This document shows positions 1 to 13,735 of a stretch of DNA of 64,000 bases, in pieces. A model generated the notes under the pieces. It made no database searches. It was given only the letters and a program-made list of their open reading frames with translations, and was not told the DNA's origin. Both the position numbers and the translations under genes were made by a program. Source of the DNA: Apteryx mantelli (taxonomy: Eukaryota; Chordata; Aves; Apterygiformes; Apterygidae); assembly GCF_036417845.1 (NCBI RefSeq), contig NC_089980.1:134008516-134072515 (forward strand), written 5' to 3'. Positions within the stretch are counted from its first letter, which is position 1; every line of letters starts with the position of its first letter.

Positions 1-3000
1 TCTCATTGTGCATGCATGTCTACACGATTCATGGATTTTGGATTGCTTTTGAAGTTTGCTCCAAAAGCTGTTTCAGGTGGCTGTGATGTTATCAGGAGTA
101 GCTGGAGAAACAAAGGCCTTTGTACAGAAAAATTGGCAGGTAAGTGAATAAGGAAATTATTTTCAAATAATTTATTTTAAGGTTTATTTATCATACTCAA
201 GTCTAAACATACTGATTTATATTATGGCTTTGGCATCATAAATGTTTGATATGATTATTTATTAAAATTGGGCCGCTCTTTTTTGGCTTTCCAAAACATA
301 CCTTCTAATGAAATATTTAAACACATGCTTGCTATACAATTGACTGACTCCAGCTCACCTTTTGTACACAACTCAAACAGAAATCCAACACGCATGGGTG
401 CAGATAGATTACAGAATCAGACTTTTGAGCTAAAGCTACAAATGGATATAAGTGCTACTTCCAACATGGGATTTTACTGGGATCCTTCATATTCTTATGG
501 CTGAGTGCTATACACACTCACATTACTGCTGGCAAAGTCCCAAGGGCTTTAAGTTTCCACCAGCAAGACTATACCAGCTTTGAAAATGTCACTCTGCTCA
601 GATGCTTATGTCACAAACGAGGCAAAGCAGAGCTCTCAGACTACCTCTTTGCTCCGTTGTCCTCCCTCTAGACCTGCTCACGGGTACATGTTCTTTGAGC
701 ACGGTTATTGTATTTGGCTTTGCACCAAGGAGAGGTGGCAACAAGACTTTCTGAAGTTGCCATGTGTGTCCCATTGTCTCCCACAGTCCAGTGATTGAAC
801 TTGCTTGGCGTCCTGCTGAAATGCCCTCCCTGCCAAGGAGAACCCTAAGAAACTACTCCAAAAGTCAAGACCCTTTTCACAATGTGCATTGAAGCTCCTT
901 CCTCAGACAAGCAGAGGGGAAATTTGAGAAGTTACCTCCCCACTTTTCCCTTTCACTGTCAAGGAATGCCAAGGGTCTTTCTCTGGGTTTCTATAAGATT
1001 GGGTTAATGTGGCTTTGGTATCTAATGTTGGACAAGGCTTCACAGCTGAAAACTGCAGTTGGAGACTCGCAGATAGGTGTGTCTTTCTTCATCCAAGACA
1101 AGCTATCTAGAAGCCCTGGGTTTTGCCCATCTTCACATTTTCTGCAAGTTGTCTTAGGTAATTTTATGCTCAGCTTGCTGGCTTTGGATAATCCTATTTA
1201 CTCACCTGATCTTTAGGCTTAATACCTAAAACTACCCAAGTCTCCTCATAGTTATAGTTTTAAGTGACATCTCCAAGACTAGGCAGAAAGCAAATGCAAG
1301 GGTCAGGAGTGGAAGCCAAGTTTCTTGTTTCATAAAGTCCTGAGTTAACCACTTCTATTCATAAGAACCAAATATTAAAAAAAAAAAAGAAGAAAACATA
1401 ACAAAGGGGATTGAGAAGGAAAGTTTTTCGAGAACTAAACCCAATATCTCCAGTTCAAATTTCTTTAATCCCTTGTGGCACAAAACACTTATGGCTTTGA
1501 GCACTGCTGGAATTCTCAAAGCCAGTGCACATTTTTCCCCACAAATTTTCTTAATTTAGGACCTGATTCTGCTACCCTTACTCATCTTGGTCAGCCCCAC
1601 TTTTTCGCCAGATATTGAACAGTACCCTTGAGCTTTGAGGACATAGAAGATTCATTCTTGTGTCAAGCAGTCATCTGAGCAGAGGAGCTGGCCTTTACTT
1701 TGCTTCCCTTCTCTTTTTCAAAAAAAAAAAAAGAAAATGAGTAGATGAAACCCATGTTGCTCTTTAAATTCTTTTTCTTGTTAATAAAAGTTGCCTTCCC
1801 CTGGAATGCAAACATTTCCCTGCTGTACTACCCAGATACGACAGCGCAAGGTAATACTGAATGCAAACCAGATCTAGTGAGAAATTCTCTCTTCAGATTG
1901 TTTCCCTGCCAGGAAAGGCAGGTTTGCTACAATCTGAGCGCCTCTTGGAGCTGGTTTGATTCTGGCAAAATTTGCAGGAGATCCAAGTGAGGGGCTGCAC
2001 TGTGAAATCTGTGTTATTTTCTCAGCTCAGAAGGATGTTTCTGGACTTCTCCTCAGTGGCAGCTTTTAGAGAAGGTTGGTGAGGACCTGAGAGTGGAGGG
2101 CCCAGGGCATTGGCCTGGGGGTCTTTCTGTAGGGATATGTGGTAGCAAGTAGGATTGGGTCCATATCTGATGGGTACTTTGAGATAAAAAAGAAAAAGCA
2201 AGGGTAGTAAGATGGATTTTTTTTTACCGCAATTTAACATGCATGAAAGTAACTTCCACAGTGATTGCTACAATGGGAGTGTAAACTTTTCAAGCAGCTA
2301 TCCACTTCATTTCATAGGGAAAGAAAAATACGTAAATGAATAAAACCAACAGCAGTGAAGGAGAAGCAGCTTCCTGGCTTCTGGTCAGCCCCCTCTCCAA
2401 AAAAGTGGCTGCTGTACAGCACAGGGGAGAGGAAAAGTCCAGTAAACAAGACAAAATAGACCTAATTAGAAACAGGGCCCCAGCAGCACGCTGGGTTGGA
2501 AGGTAAGGGGAGAGAATGGGAGAGCTGCAGCGAAGATTAGAAGAACTGAAAAACCCAAAGAAAACCAAGGGGAATTGAATAAAAACAACAGTCTGCTTAC
2601 AAAAGTAAACATAGGGGGAAGGGAGAATATGCAAAGGGAAAACAGATGCAAAATGAGACAGTGCACAAACAAAGGAGGGAGATGAAAGCTGACTAAAACA
2701 AGAGGGAAACTTGGAGTAAAAAAAAAAAATGCAACAGAGAGCAACAAAAAATACTGGCAGCAATCCCTCAGTGACCTTCATGCATGAGCCCTGGAGAGGC
2801 TGGTGGAGTTTTATTCACACAGAGGGATTTACCACCAAGGAGCACATTGAGGAACCCTAAATACAAAAATGTTGTTTTGCCCAAGATTATTTTTAAAGTC
2901 TCCTCCCTGTTTGTGTCTCTTCTTCCAAAGTCATGCAGATGTGAGATGGAGGGAGTGAAGACAAGTTATGAAACCAGGTCAGGATATCCATCCGAGCTCT

Positions 3001-6000
3001 GGCTTCAAAGCAGAGCATCTTGCGAGTGCCTGATCCACCACCAAGCACCTCAGCACCATCTCAGGGCGGGCTATAGGTGTGCATATCTCCCACATCCTTG
3101 AAGCCAGAAAGCCTGCAAAATGATGATTTCCAAGAACAGGTTATGTGGCATGTAGAAGCATACCCTTTCTGCAAAATTAATGCACAAAAATAATCTGCCA
3201 TTGAAAAAACTTGCTCTCTAGAGCTTCTGTGAAAGCTTCTCAAAACCCACAGTGGTTCAGAACACAATGCAGAAGGCCTTCTGATCTGAAGCAGTTTCCA
3301 CTAATTTATGCTGAGAAAATAAGCATTTTTTAATGATATTTGTAAAATATTTTTGGCTTGCAGCCCAGGTGCTTTTCAGCTTTGCTCTTGCAGCTATTTC
3401 TCAGTGAGTAACTTTACTCACATGCAGAGTTCTCAGCCGTGTTGGGTTTTTCAAGCTGTGATGAAATTCAGGCCCGTAGCCTGAAGCTCATCTACCAAAG
3501 AACTGGCCCCTCTTTGAGCAGGGATTGACAAGATGACCTCCTGGCATCTCAATGGCTGCTTGCATTGCCTGCTGCCAAAGCCGATCAAGTTAAGAAAAAG
3601 CATCCCTGTTCAAGTCAAGGGCGGCCTGTGGAAGCACATGTTAAACAAAGCATTCAGTGATTATGAGTGTATATATGTACCAAACTTGTATACAGTCGCC
3701 TTAGAGTGATTTATAAACCTAACTCTGGAGGAAGGCTCTCTGACAGTCTGTGAGGCAGTGAAATACCTGCCTGAATGTTATGCCATTTTACAGATAAGGA
3801 CCTGCCTATTCACCTTCAAATCTGTCCTTATAAATCAGTAGATCCACACAGAGACACCAAAACTGGGTGTCTGAACCCAATTATTCTTTTGCTCTCTAGC
3901 ACATCATTACGTGACCCATAATTAAACTCAGGGGATATGCCCAGGCCTTGTTGGTCTACAAAGCCACAGATGCCTCGAAGAATTCAAAGGAGCAGCAAAA
4001 GCAAAAGATGCAGGATTCTTACAAGTGCCTTCGAATCGTGGAAGGGAGATTGTCTGGTGAATTGTGGAAGAGATCAAACTGTAACCAGGACAATTGGGCA
4101 AACCATTAGGGGTGATAGCGTATGAAAGCACTCAAGCAAAACTTCCTAAAACAAGTCCATCAGGCTGTCTGGAGGCAGGCGGAACAACTGGGGGAGTATG
4201 AAAAGGGAGGCTGGTATGGCATGGAGATGGAGGCAAGCCCACGAGTGACATACATGGGCTCTCCAGGCATTGTTTTGTTGATGAAGTAATCTGGCTTTCA
4301 TTGTGGTCCCTTGAGTGGTAAGGGTCTGGTAAGGCATTTGCCTGTGGTATAGAAGATCTGACTATGCTGGGAAGCTTTGAAGAGGCTAGGAAATGTGATT
4401 TCAATATGCAGTGATGCCGTCTTTGGGGAGCTGCCCTGTGGGACATGTGTTGGAAGATCAATGGCACTTTGGGTATGGAGTCATCCAAACTAGGTCATTC
4501 TTCAAAGAGTACTTAAAGGACAGGGTGGTCATAAGGTTTCCTCTTCGATTTTTCTACTGGGAAAGTATTCATGATAAGGTGCGACAAGCCAGAGAATGGG
4601 ATCTTAAAAGTATTGCCAATGGGCACAATGACAGGATGAGACAGACACAGCCAGGATCTGGGTCTTTTTTGGCAGACTACAGAATGGGTTTGGTTGACTT
4701 GGTCCACTTCACACTTAAGACGTTTCCAGAGCATCAGATAAGTCCCACTGACTACAGGGGTTAAAAAGAGAGCTAAGGACTGAATGGGTCTGGGAGGCTA
4801 GAGATGCTCTCAGAGGGAGAGCTCAACACCTTGCTCAGAACTGCGATTTTGGGTTAGTGATACAGCTTTAAGTGCTGCTGCCTGTGTTATTCCTATCGAG
4901 AGAAAAGACAAAGAGTTTATAGACCAGACTCTTAACTTGCTTCAGCCTTGATCTCTCAAAGTACTTAAATGAGTCTGTTTCTGCAGTTTGTCTCATTGAC
5001 CTCAATGGCTACATCTATATCAACAAAGTAAACATTACCAGGAGTCATTCTCTGGTCCGGAGACTAACAGTCTGGCATCATCCACACTATTAAACTCTCT
5101 TAGCCTCTAAAACAGCATGGCTTCACCCAGACATCTATCAGGAATGGTCCCATGCCTGTGCCCATTCCTGCACCATGTCTGGGAGCAGCCTGGGAGAGGG
5201 TCCAACAGCCTGGCAAGGACCATGCTGGCAGCACAACAGCGGATGCCAGCAGCCAGATCTGTCTGAGAAACTGGTGGTTTCTAAAGAGATCGAAGCAAAG
5301 AGCAAACCCTCTTGTGGCTCCTTGCCTTTATCTGTTGGTTATCACTATGCTGATATCAAAAGTGGAAGAGAAACTGCCTGAAACATGCCTGAAGAAAAGA
5401 ATTGGTGCAATTTTCCTTAAAAAAAAAAAAAAAATCCCAAGTCCCTTTAGGACAAATCCCCAAAAACATATATTATTTCTTCACCCTGTAAAATTTCATT
5501 GTTTTGCCCCAAAGCAGGGGGTTCGCCAGGACAATTTTGGAACAAAATAAAATCTTCTGTCCAAACACAAGAGGGGTAACATTCTCGTTTCTCCCTTCTG
5601 TTTTCTTTAGAAGAGGGCCATCAGTGGCTGCTTCTTGTCAGAACCAAACTTCCTCATATCCTAAATCTCCTAGAAATGGAGTTTTGGATCACTTTGTTAT
5701 AAAGAACAACCACCAAATCCCACAATATTTGGATTTGGGATTTAGGTGTGGGCCTATTAACAAATTAGGACTGTACATGAAGTTAGATTGAAGATCCAAA
5801 CTTACCCAAATGTTCAGGGAGTGATCAGATCTGTGGTTTTGGTTTAGCTCCATCACTGGTTTAGAGGGAGGAAAAGTAGTTTGGATCTTGCTGATAAAAG
5901 AAGTTTGCGCTTGAATCATTTTATACCGGTAATGTGTTAAATATACCGCAGCAGATTCATATGGCAAGGAAGTATTTTAAGCATTGCAGCGAGTTAACTG

Positions 6001-7965
6001 AAAGGAACCATAGGAAATATATACCAGAAGTTAATTTTTTCCAGTTCTTTTTCAGTTCTGCACCCTGCCTGTGTTAGCTTTTGTGCAGGATGGCTTATTT
6101 TCACTTAGAACTGTTTTGGAATCATTATAAAATACAACTCATGCACCGCAAGGACACAGGGAGTCTCCTGACTTATATTTTGCAGATGTCCATAATTTAA
6201 TTGGACCAGCAGGTGGCCAGAATTACAAGGTCACCTTATTATGGCTATCAGCTCGTGGCTGGGTGCGGGTGGCTCACAGTAATACCTTGGGACTATTGTA
6301 CCCACGTTTGAGTCCTGCACTCAGCCACTTTACAGCAAGTATGCTGTGAATATTATATGCTCGCTGCCTGAAATCTGTCCCTTGAGGTTGGGTTAGAAGA
6401 CCTAATGGTGCTTTCTGGCACTAAAAATGTGTCAATTTAGTGAAATGGTGGTTTTGCTTAAAGGTAAAACAATCCAGGAAACTTTAAGTTCTGGATGCAA
6501 CAATCAGTGATTATGGAGTTTATCTTGACATTTATTAGTTGCTAATGGCAGTGCTTCCAAAGAGGGAAGCACTTCCCAGGCAGCCACACAGCATCTTTGG
6601 CCTGGAAAACATGGTAGTTTAAGAGAACACAAACATTAAAGGAAACAGTAAAAATTAAAAAGGGATTTTTAAAGGTTTTTCCTTTTCCTCGACATTAAAG
6701 TCCACTTGAGTCACTATTAGGCAGATGGTAGAAGGCAGAGGTGGAAATATCCATGGGGAAGAGACCCGTGAGCTGAGCTAGCTGAGCATTGTGAGGTCAA
6801 ATGGATCTGGGGCTTGGCCTTCTCCAGGTGTGGAGAGTGCCAAAAACAACAAGGATTTGGCTACAGTCTGGGCAAGAAGAATCACTATGGGGAGGTGAGC
6901 CCGAGTGACAGTGGCAGAGGCTGTGGCGCTGCGGGAGTTCAGCAGAGAAGAAATGAACGGTGACCCAGGAAGTCATGTTGAGGAGTGTCATCCCTTTGAG
7001 ATGTCAGAGGCTCTGGGACCATCTGTGATGGCTGGTGATCCTGGTACCATGGGAATACGCCTCATTGCTTTCCCTCCAGTGAGCAAAATCCTGAAAAACT
7101 GAGATCCTTTTGGGTGGTCCTTCCTATTGGGGTCTGGCACCATCCTGCAACTGAGCTTGGAGGAAGGATTTGAATATTTCTGGGCTCAGGTCATGCTGAT
7201 AAAAGACATCCCAAGACAAATGAGTGTTACATGGCAAAATTAAGCCACCCAAGCTCAGTGTTGGCTTGGCCAGCAAGGACAGAGCCATTTCTGAGCAGGG
7301 CCTTTTGCTTGCCAAACTCTTCTCTTGTTACCTTACGGGCTGCCATGCTACACCAAATGACCTTTTCTCTTTCACCAGGGGAATAGTTTGTTCCAGCAGA
7401 TCAGAGAAATACACTGCAGTGGCTCTCTTTTTAACAGGGACAAGTGAATGAATGTCCCCCCAAAATTATTTAGATTAATTAATTATTTAGAATTATTTAT
7501 TTAAAATAAGAGAGTCCTACTGGTACAGGTCCTCTGACAGAGCCCTCAACACTTTGAGTTTCTTCCAACAGATGCCCTACATATGAACCAACACCTTCTA
7601 ATTACTTTTGTGAGAGGCTTATCCACACCATGGCCTCTCTGAGAACTGCCAGTGTCACAGCTCTGGCCCCCCTGCACAAGTGACAAAATGCCCTTTATAA
7701 CCCTTTCTCCAAAGATGAGTCTACCTCCTTCCCTTCTGAGTAGCATCAAATTTCATAGTTAAAATGAAGGCAGCAACTTCTGCTGCTTAGAACTATTATT
7801 TCAGGCTGTTCACAAACTCACAAAGGCATCAGTTACATTTTCTCTGCGTTCTTAAAGAGCTTTTATTTGCAGCAGTAAAGAGTAAGGACTTAAAAGAAAA
7901 TTAGCTGATAGAGATGTGCAGGTCCAGATCTAACATCATCTTTTGAGTCCTAAGTCCAGCTGATT
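1..7965. other. Intergenic sequence, no gene recognised
   Basis: This stretch lies downstream of CDC5L. I see no exon of a known protein, no tRNA and no intact transposon. The contents I can name are short A runs (about 1377-1388 and 1721-1732), a palindromic-repeat relic (1558-1594), a strongly purine-biased plus strand at about 2300-2755, a weak MIR-like patch at about 3765-3795, and an AT-rich tract at 7467-7508. The first 147 bases are open in frame 1 and contain a consensus splice donor at 139/140 on the plus strand; see the findings. Confidence 0.7.
1558..1594. repeat. Amniote palindromic-repeat relic
   Basis: AGGACCTGATTCTGCTACCC followed by TTACTCATCTTGGTCAG matches the arm GGCCTGATTCTGCTACCCTTACTCATGTTGAGTAG of a repeat common in turtles, crocodilians and birds. 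Only one arm remains. Confidence 0.5.
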
Positions 7966-8860
7966 AAGATGGAAGTTAGGAACCTAAACACACTCCTGAA
8001 GCTGGGCCGTGGCATTTACACTGACTACGACAGCAACGCCAAGGGAAGGAGACGGCACCGCTTGAAAGGTTTGCAAGTGCTTGAGCGAGGCAAGGGTTTG
8101 CAAGAGCCAGACGAGATGCCTGGCAGCTGAAACAATGCCGAGTGCGGCTCAGAAAGCGCTCCCCGTGGACAGACCATCTTTTCGACACAGCCAGATATTG
8201 CCGACGTGGCTTTAAACCCCGTTGCATGCTACATGCTGCACTGATTGTGCACAGCAGCTGAGCGCCGAACAAATAAGCTGCCGCTGCTGTGCTGGATTGG
8301 GGAACGTCCTGGTGTTGCTATGACATTTCTTGTCAAGTTTTCAGACTCAAATGGATCCCACATGGAGGAGTGCATCAGGCTCCGCTGGCAAGCGGGAGAA
8401 TTGGAGGCTGGAGCGCTCCGCTTCTCCTGGTCGCAGAAACAAAGCATCTTTTGTGCTTCCTTCCAGCCAGGACAAGGGGCTGAAATAAATCTTCAAGTGA
8501 CCCAGCCACTCCCCTGCTATTATAACAGGCTGCTGGAGGGCCACCAAAACCGGGCACCGCTGCTAGTCGAACAGACGCTTTCCCAGCCGCCTTTTATTTT
8601 GGTTCACTGGTGGCACTCTGGGGGCTTGCTGCTTTTTTTCTTTCCCTCCTTCTATCCAGAGACACTACCAGTAAAACCCCAAAGCGATATTAAAAAAGGG
8701 AGGCTGGGCTGGCAGCCAGCTGTTATTAGCAGATGTGCCTGTGAGCATCGCGAAGAATTAGACAACTTAGCCAATTCAGCCCGCTCGCAAACCGGAGTCC
8801 ATTGTTCGATGGGGCAGAACAAGCAACTGCAGGAGGTTAAATAAATTCCAGGGTGTTTTA
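7966..8860. other. CpG-enriched block of unknown role
   Basis: About 36 CpG dinucleotides occur in roughly 880 bp. This is well above the surrounding intergenic sequence but below a classical island. The block includes a 199-codon open frame on the plus strand (8245-8844), the longest in the window. Its translation shows no domain, signal peptide or repeat that I recognise. There is no obvious core promoter or splice structure. It could be a distal regulatory element or part of a noncoding transcript; I cannot assign it. Confidence 0.4.
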
Positions 8861-9194
8861 TATCAACATCTACAAGCTATGGAGAGCTTCCAGAAAGGTG
8901 GCAGGGACTCCCCTCGTCTTGTTGCTGCAAAGAAAGGATGGGAAGCTCTCTGGACCAAATAGTAGGTGTCCAAACACTGGCACTAGGAAACCAAAAACAC
9001 ACCCTTGTATTTTAAGGGTCATGCTCACACTTTGAGGATAGTAGGAATGAAAAGTGTATTGAAGGGGTCAAAGTGCAGGTTCCCAGGTGTCCGGGTTGGA
9101 TGGTGCTGACTGACATGACATTGAAGATGGAGGGGGCGGTCTATGCTGGAGCCAAGAGTGAGCGTCTGAGCCTTTTGGTGTCACTTCAAAACCA

Positions 9195-9212
9195 CCCTCC
9201 CTCCCTCCCCCC
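9195..9212 (-). repeat. Strong G-quadruplex motif on the minus strand
   Basis: On the plus strand CCC, CCC, CCC and six C are separated by single T. The minus strand is therefore four G runs with one-base loops, the most stable class of predicted G-quadruplex. It sits in a GC-rich patch (about 9,190-9,450). Confidence 0.85.
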
Positions 9213-12200
9213 TTGTCTAGAGTCAGCGCTGTAACAGGCAGAAGTGGCCACTGCTGCAGCCCACGGGGGTTTGGTCCCTAGCTCGAGCCACAGCCTCGAG
9301 GAGCGGCGAGGAGACGAGTGCGGTGGTGCCCTGCAAACCAGCTGCTTTTCTGGGCCTGCTGCCTCTTCTGCTGGAAAAAGAGTGGCGCGGTGGGGGGGAG
9401 GCTCCAGCTGGGAAGGTGGGGAGAGCAGGAGGGAAACCGGGAGGGAAGTGCCTGAGCAATTTCACAGCAAAGGCATCGTATGAAGTCGCTCCGGTTCGTG
9501 GTCTGCACTCTGGGGTTTGTCTGTGGGAAGCCTGCAGGGGTGTTGCAACCTGCCAGTGCCAATAAACATCACCGCAAGACCAGAGGAGCTCAGGGCCTGC
9601 AATATGAAAGGAAAAGAGAGGAAAATTAGAAGCAAAAATATGAAGTTAATAAAAATCCTTTATCCAATCAGACTCTAAAGAGAGCACAGCCATGGGCTGG
9701 AAGCAGCAGCCAGGCGCTCCAAGCCCTCACTTTGCTTAATTACCTAATAGCTTGCAGAGCCCTTTCAGCTTTATGAGTTGCACATTTATTTGCAGCTGTC
9801 CTGCATTGCAGGAGCCGTGGTAGCTGGTGGGGGAGTGCCTCTGCTGGCACCCGCCGTCTGGATGCCCGGTGATGGGCTCCGTGGCCCTGATGCTCCAGAT
9901 CTCAAGGCCTGAACTGACTAAGACCTTCTAGGTAAATTATTATTAAGTATGTAATTTGCCCACCAAGGGAAAGAAACTTCCCCCTCCCTGCTGTTAGCCT
10001 GACAGGTCCTCTGGGCATTTTATTTGAGCTCATAATCCCAGGACACAGGGTTGATGATTTCATGAAGATCTGAAATTGTTCCTGCAGCTAGCTGCTGACT
10101 GGCACAGACTTTGCTTTGCCTGATCTGCTGTCGCTGCAGGAGCACCCCTGCCCTGCTCAGCCCATCTCTCCCACTGGGAGCGACTCACGAACCTGGAGGC
10201 AGATGAGATGTTGGTCTCCCTAGTAATAGTGGGAAATCTTTTAGCACTGGTGGGTGCACCATGCAGGCCTGGAGCTGGGCACGGGCACTGTGGGCGCAGA
10301 GCTGTGGAGGGTGTGAGGAGCTCCCTGGATGCTGATAAATAATGCAGATGGACACAGGAAACTTTCTGGGCTGCTCAAGGTCAGACCCATGCTGGAATTA
10401 GTGAAGTTTTATTCCAGGCTGGACTGGTGAGGACTGCTGGGTGCTGTTGCCTTCCCTTGTGTCATGGGAACCTCACTGCTTCCTGGTGTGATCCGGGCAT
10501 TTGTTCTCTGGCAGAAGATGTTCACTATGCCCTTGATTCCTCTCTCTGAGTCACGCTGTAAGTTTTTTGGTTTACCATCTTCTACACTGGAAAACCTCAC
10601 ATTCCTCTTGGGGGTGGCTTGGGGTGGATGTGGTGAGCTGAACCAGTTTGGGGAGCTCTCTGGAGCTTTCAGCGCTGAACTTTCATCATGTGGGTGGCTG
10701 ATGTCCTGGGAGATGCCCCCTCCCAGTGCCCCATTTCTGCCAGAACAACCCCCCCCCCCAGGTCCCCTGCAGCAACTGAGCTGCAGGCATAGGTAATTCA
10801 AATCTCCTCTCTGTCCATGTCCTGGCACCGGGCTCTGCTGATTGTAACGACATTGAAGCTTCCATGCAGGCAGAGAAAGCCAAGCTGTGCCTTCAGCGGA
10901 TTATGAGAAGCCGGATAGAGTTCCCTGTGCTGACAAAGAACCGTTTGATACTTGCTGCTGCAGCATGTCCCAGTGAATAAGCGCTGCTTGAAGACATCTC
11001 TAATCAATGAGAAATTATTCGCAAGGTTCCCATGACTAGAGCGTCTCGGCTTTTGATTAACAGCTCGCTTAGCAGGTCAACATTTAGAGGCACCACATGC
11101 AGGAGCACTTGTCTCCAAAGCTGGGGGATTGCTTCTGGGCTTTGTCCCTAGCCCTGTTCCTGGTGCGCCCAGCCAGCTGCGGGAGCAAGTGATGACTTTT
11201 TCAGGGCTCTTAGACCTGGAGGTCAGCAGTAATGATTGACCTGCAGGGGTAAATGTTGACCATCTGGGAGGAGCTGAAGTCTTACTTTGCAGCTGAGGAC
11301 CATTAATTCCATCTGGTCATTAATCCCTGTGAAACTGAAGCATGTCACAGAACTGGAAGATAGAGGAGTTAAGGGGACATCAAGGGGATGAGGGGACCTG
11401 TGAGATCATCTTGTCTGACCCTCTGTGATGTGACAATGTCAGGGAGTCCTGTCCAAGGGAGAAAGAGTGGGAAAGGAGAAGAAAATAAAAGAAAGTATTG
11501 AACAAGAACTGCAACATTATTTATTCAGTGCACGTCACGTTGTTACTCCCTCTCTGCTGGCAGTTTGGTGTTAAGTAAAACCAAAGAGAGGAAATTTCTT
11601 GCAGCACAAATCCTCTCAGTGAAAATTTTGGGTTGAGCACCTAACTTCTATTTCTGCCTTACAAGGCCTTTCTGCTCTCATTATATAATTCCCAAAAGGC
11701 GACGAACTCTCCGGTTAAAGTCGTTCACAAGCCCTGAGCTGTCTGGAGTTGGGGCAGTGCCAGCCGTGTGTTTGCAGGGTAACCAGTTCTGAGCTGCAGA
11801 AAGAAGAGGGAGTCATGGTTGGTAATTTATGCTCTAGAAACGTGTAAGAAGCAAAGTCCAGGTTCTGAAATGTCAGAGGCAAACAGAGGATGGTTTCAGA
11901 CCTCTATTCATTTCAGCCAGATGCTTCCGCACTGCTGTATCATGCCGCTTGCCAGCTGTGTCTGTGCATTCCCACATCTGGCAAGAGGATGATAGATGAC
12001 CATTTGGTTGGCTCTTCTCCTCGGCAGTCGCAGCTGGGCATAAACTTTATATGATGGTGCTCCTGTAATCCAGCCCCATGCCTCATTGACTTGGCGAGAT
12101 GGCAGAGAGAGACCTTGCATGACCCTTTTCAACCCAGGCTCCTCCTGAGGTTAAACCAGACCCAGAATCAGATATGAATATGCACATGAGGAATGATTCC

Positions 12201-13574
12201 CAGCCTCCCACCTCTCCAAAACCAGTGCAAAAGGTATCCTAAAATTTTAGATGCATCCTAAAAAATCCAGATAGTGCCCAGAGGCCAGTGGTGGGATTTG
12301 GAGCCCCTTTCCCAGGTGCTCAGATGGAGGCACTAATTCCCCCATCCTGACTGTAGCGAGACCTGCTAGGCTTTTGGGGTGCTTGCCAGGTGTCCAGGCT
12401 GAAGTGGATGGTGCATTAGGCAGGACCAGCTCACCAAGCTACGTCTCACTGTCATTGCTCTGCATGCCTGAGCAGTGCCCTGAACGCGGCTGGTGCTGGC
12501 CCCCGAGCACAGATGCAGCACTGCGGGGATGCGTTCCCGCTACGTGCTTGCCAGGAGTTGGGCTGAATGAGGCTGGTGAGGGATGTGTCACCCCGGATTT
12601 AAGTGCTGTGACCCAGCAGAGTCTCCAGCGGTGCCCAGTAAAGCTCTGGGGCTGTTCGGAGACCTCCCTTCAGGAAGCATGAAATGTTCTCACCCAGGAT
12701 TTTCCTGTCCTCGGGACCCCAGCACATCCGAAACCTCACACCATTCACTCACCCGGAGCCTTACAGGAGCTGAAGAGCCTGATACAAGACATCTACTTTG
12801 GTAAGGATGGTTTTGAGCTGGTATTATTCCTGGGCAAATCTGCTGCTTCATCTTTTCTTGGTGAAAGGATAGCCAGGTTACGTTTCATTAACAGATCCAG
12901 ACTTCTTTTTTGTTGTTGTTTTACTTAAAAGAAAATGGTAAAGATTGAAATCCACATCATGCCTTTGGGTGTGTGAGAAAAGTTCACAAAGATTTCTTTT
13001 TCTTCATCTCCCAGTTTCATTTTCCTCACCTGCTCTCTAATTTGGGCTCATCATGAAATCATTTTATCACACATGGAAAATATAGATGAGCATTTTTTTC
13101 ATATTCATTGGTATTTTTGAAATAGAAATTCTCTGGTTTCTATTAAACACCAAAGTCAATTTCAAAAGGAGTTTAGTAAAATGAAAAGTTTCTGTATTCA
13201 GAATGAAAATGAAAAAAAAAAACCCAACTCAAGATGACCTTAGAATAAAATAAGATAAAATGAGAATCCCCTTTCTGTAAATATTAAACAAAGAGAGATA
13301 ATAGCTCTAATTTCCCAAAACTGTTTTGTGTAGGAACTTGAACACGATGGGAAGAGAAGGATACCCATGGTTTTCTATGTTGCAGAAGAGGAAGAAGGTA
13401 AATACTTGCTTAAGTAAAGTTAAAAGAAATTATTTCTTCCCAGATGGCCTTTTGATTAAGCACCAGACTGAAATATTAGCTGAAGCTGCAGCTGGTAGTA
13501 GCTGTGTAAACCTGAATTTTCCTGCTCTCAATGAGGATTTTGATTCCTACTCCGATTTTTCTGGAACGTCTCGG

Positions 13575-13735
13575 TGCCCCACACTGGGCACTTTTGAAAA
13601 TCTGCCTGTTGTCTAATTAGGATCTGAGCTCTTTTGAAAACGTATCTCCAGTTGGGAGAGCTGACCACTTCTGCAAATCTGGAACAGGTTTTCAAAGGGA
13701 ATTAGATGTCAAGTTTTGAAAATGCTGCTAGGCAT
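13575..13735. repeat. Probable interspersed-repeat relic (TTTTGAAAATCTG type)
   Basis: GGGCACTTTTGAAAATCTGC, GAGCTCTTTTGAAAACG, and AGTTTTGAAAATGCTGCTAG recur within 160 bp, along with GGCATTTAAATACC. This is like the amniote repeat with TTTTGAAAATCTGGCC and TTAGGCACCTAAATACC motifs. It is degraded and the borders are uncertain. Confidence 0.4.

Noticed and set aside
2290..2781. 163-codon open frame on the minus strand
   Set aside because: It is Phe/Ser/Leu-rich low-complexity sequence created by a purine-rich plus strand, overlaps another frame (2466-2747), and matches no protein I know.
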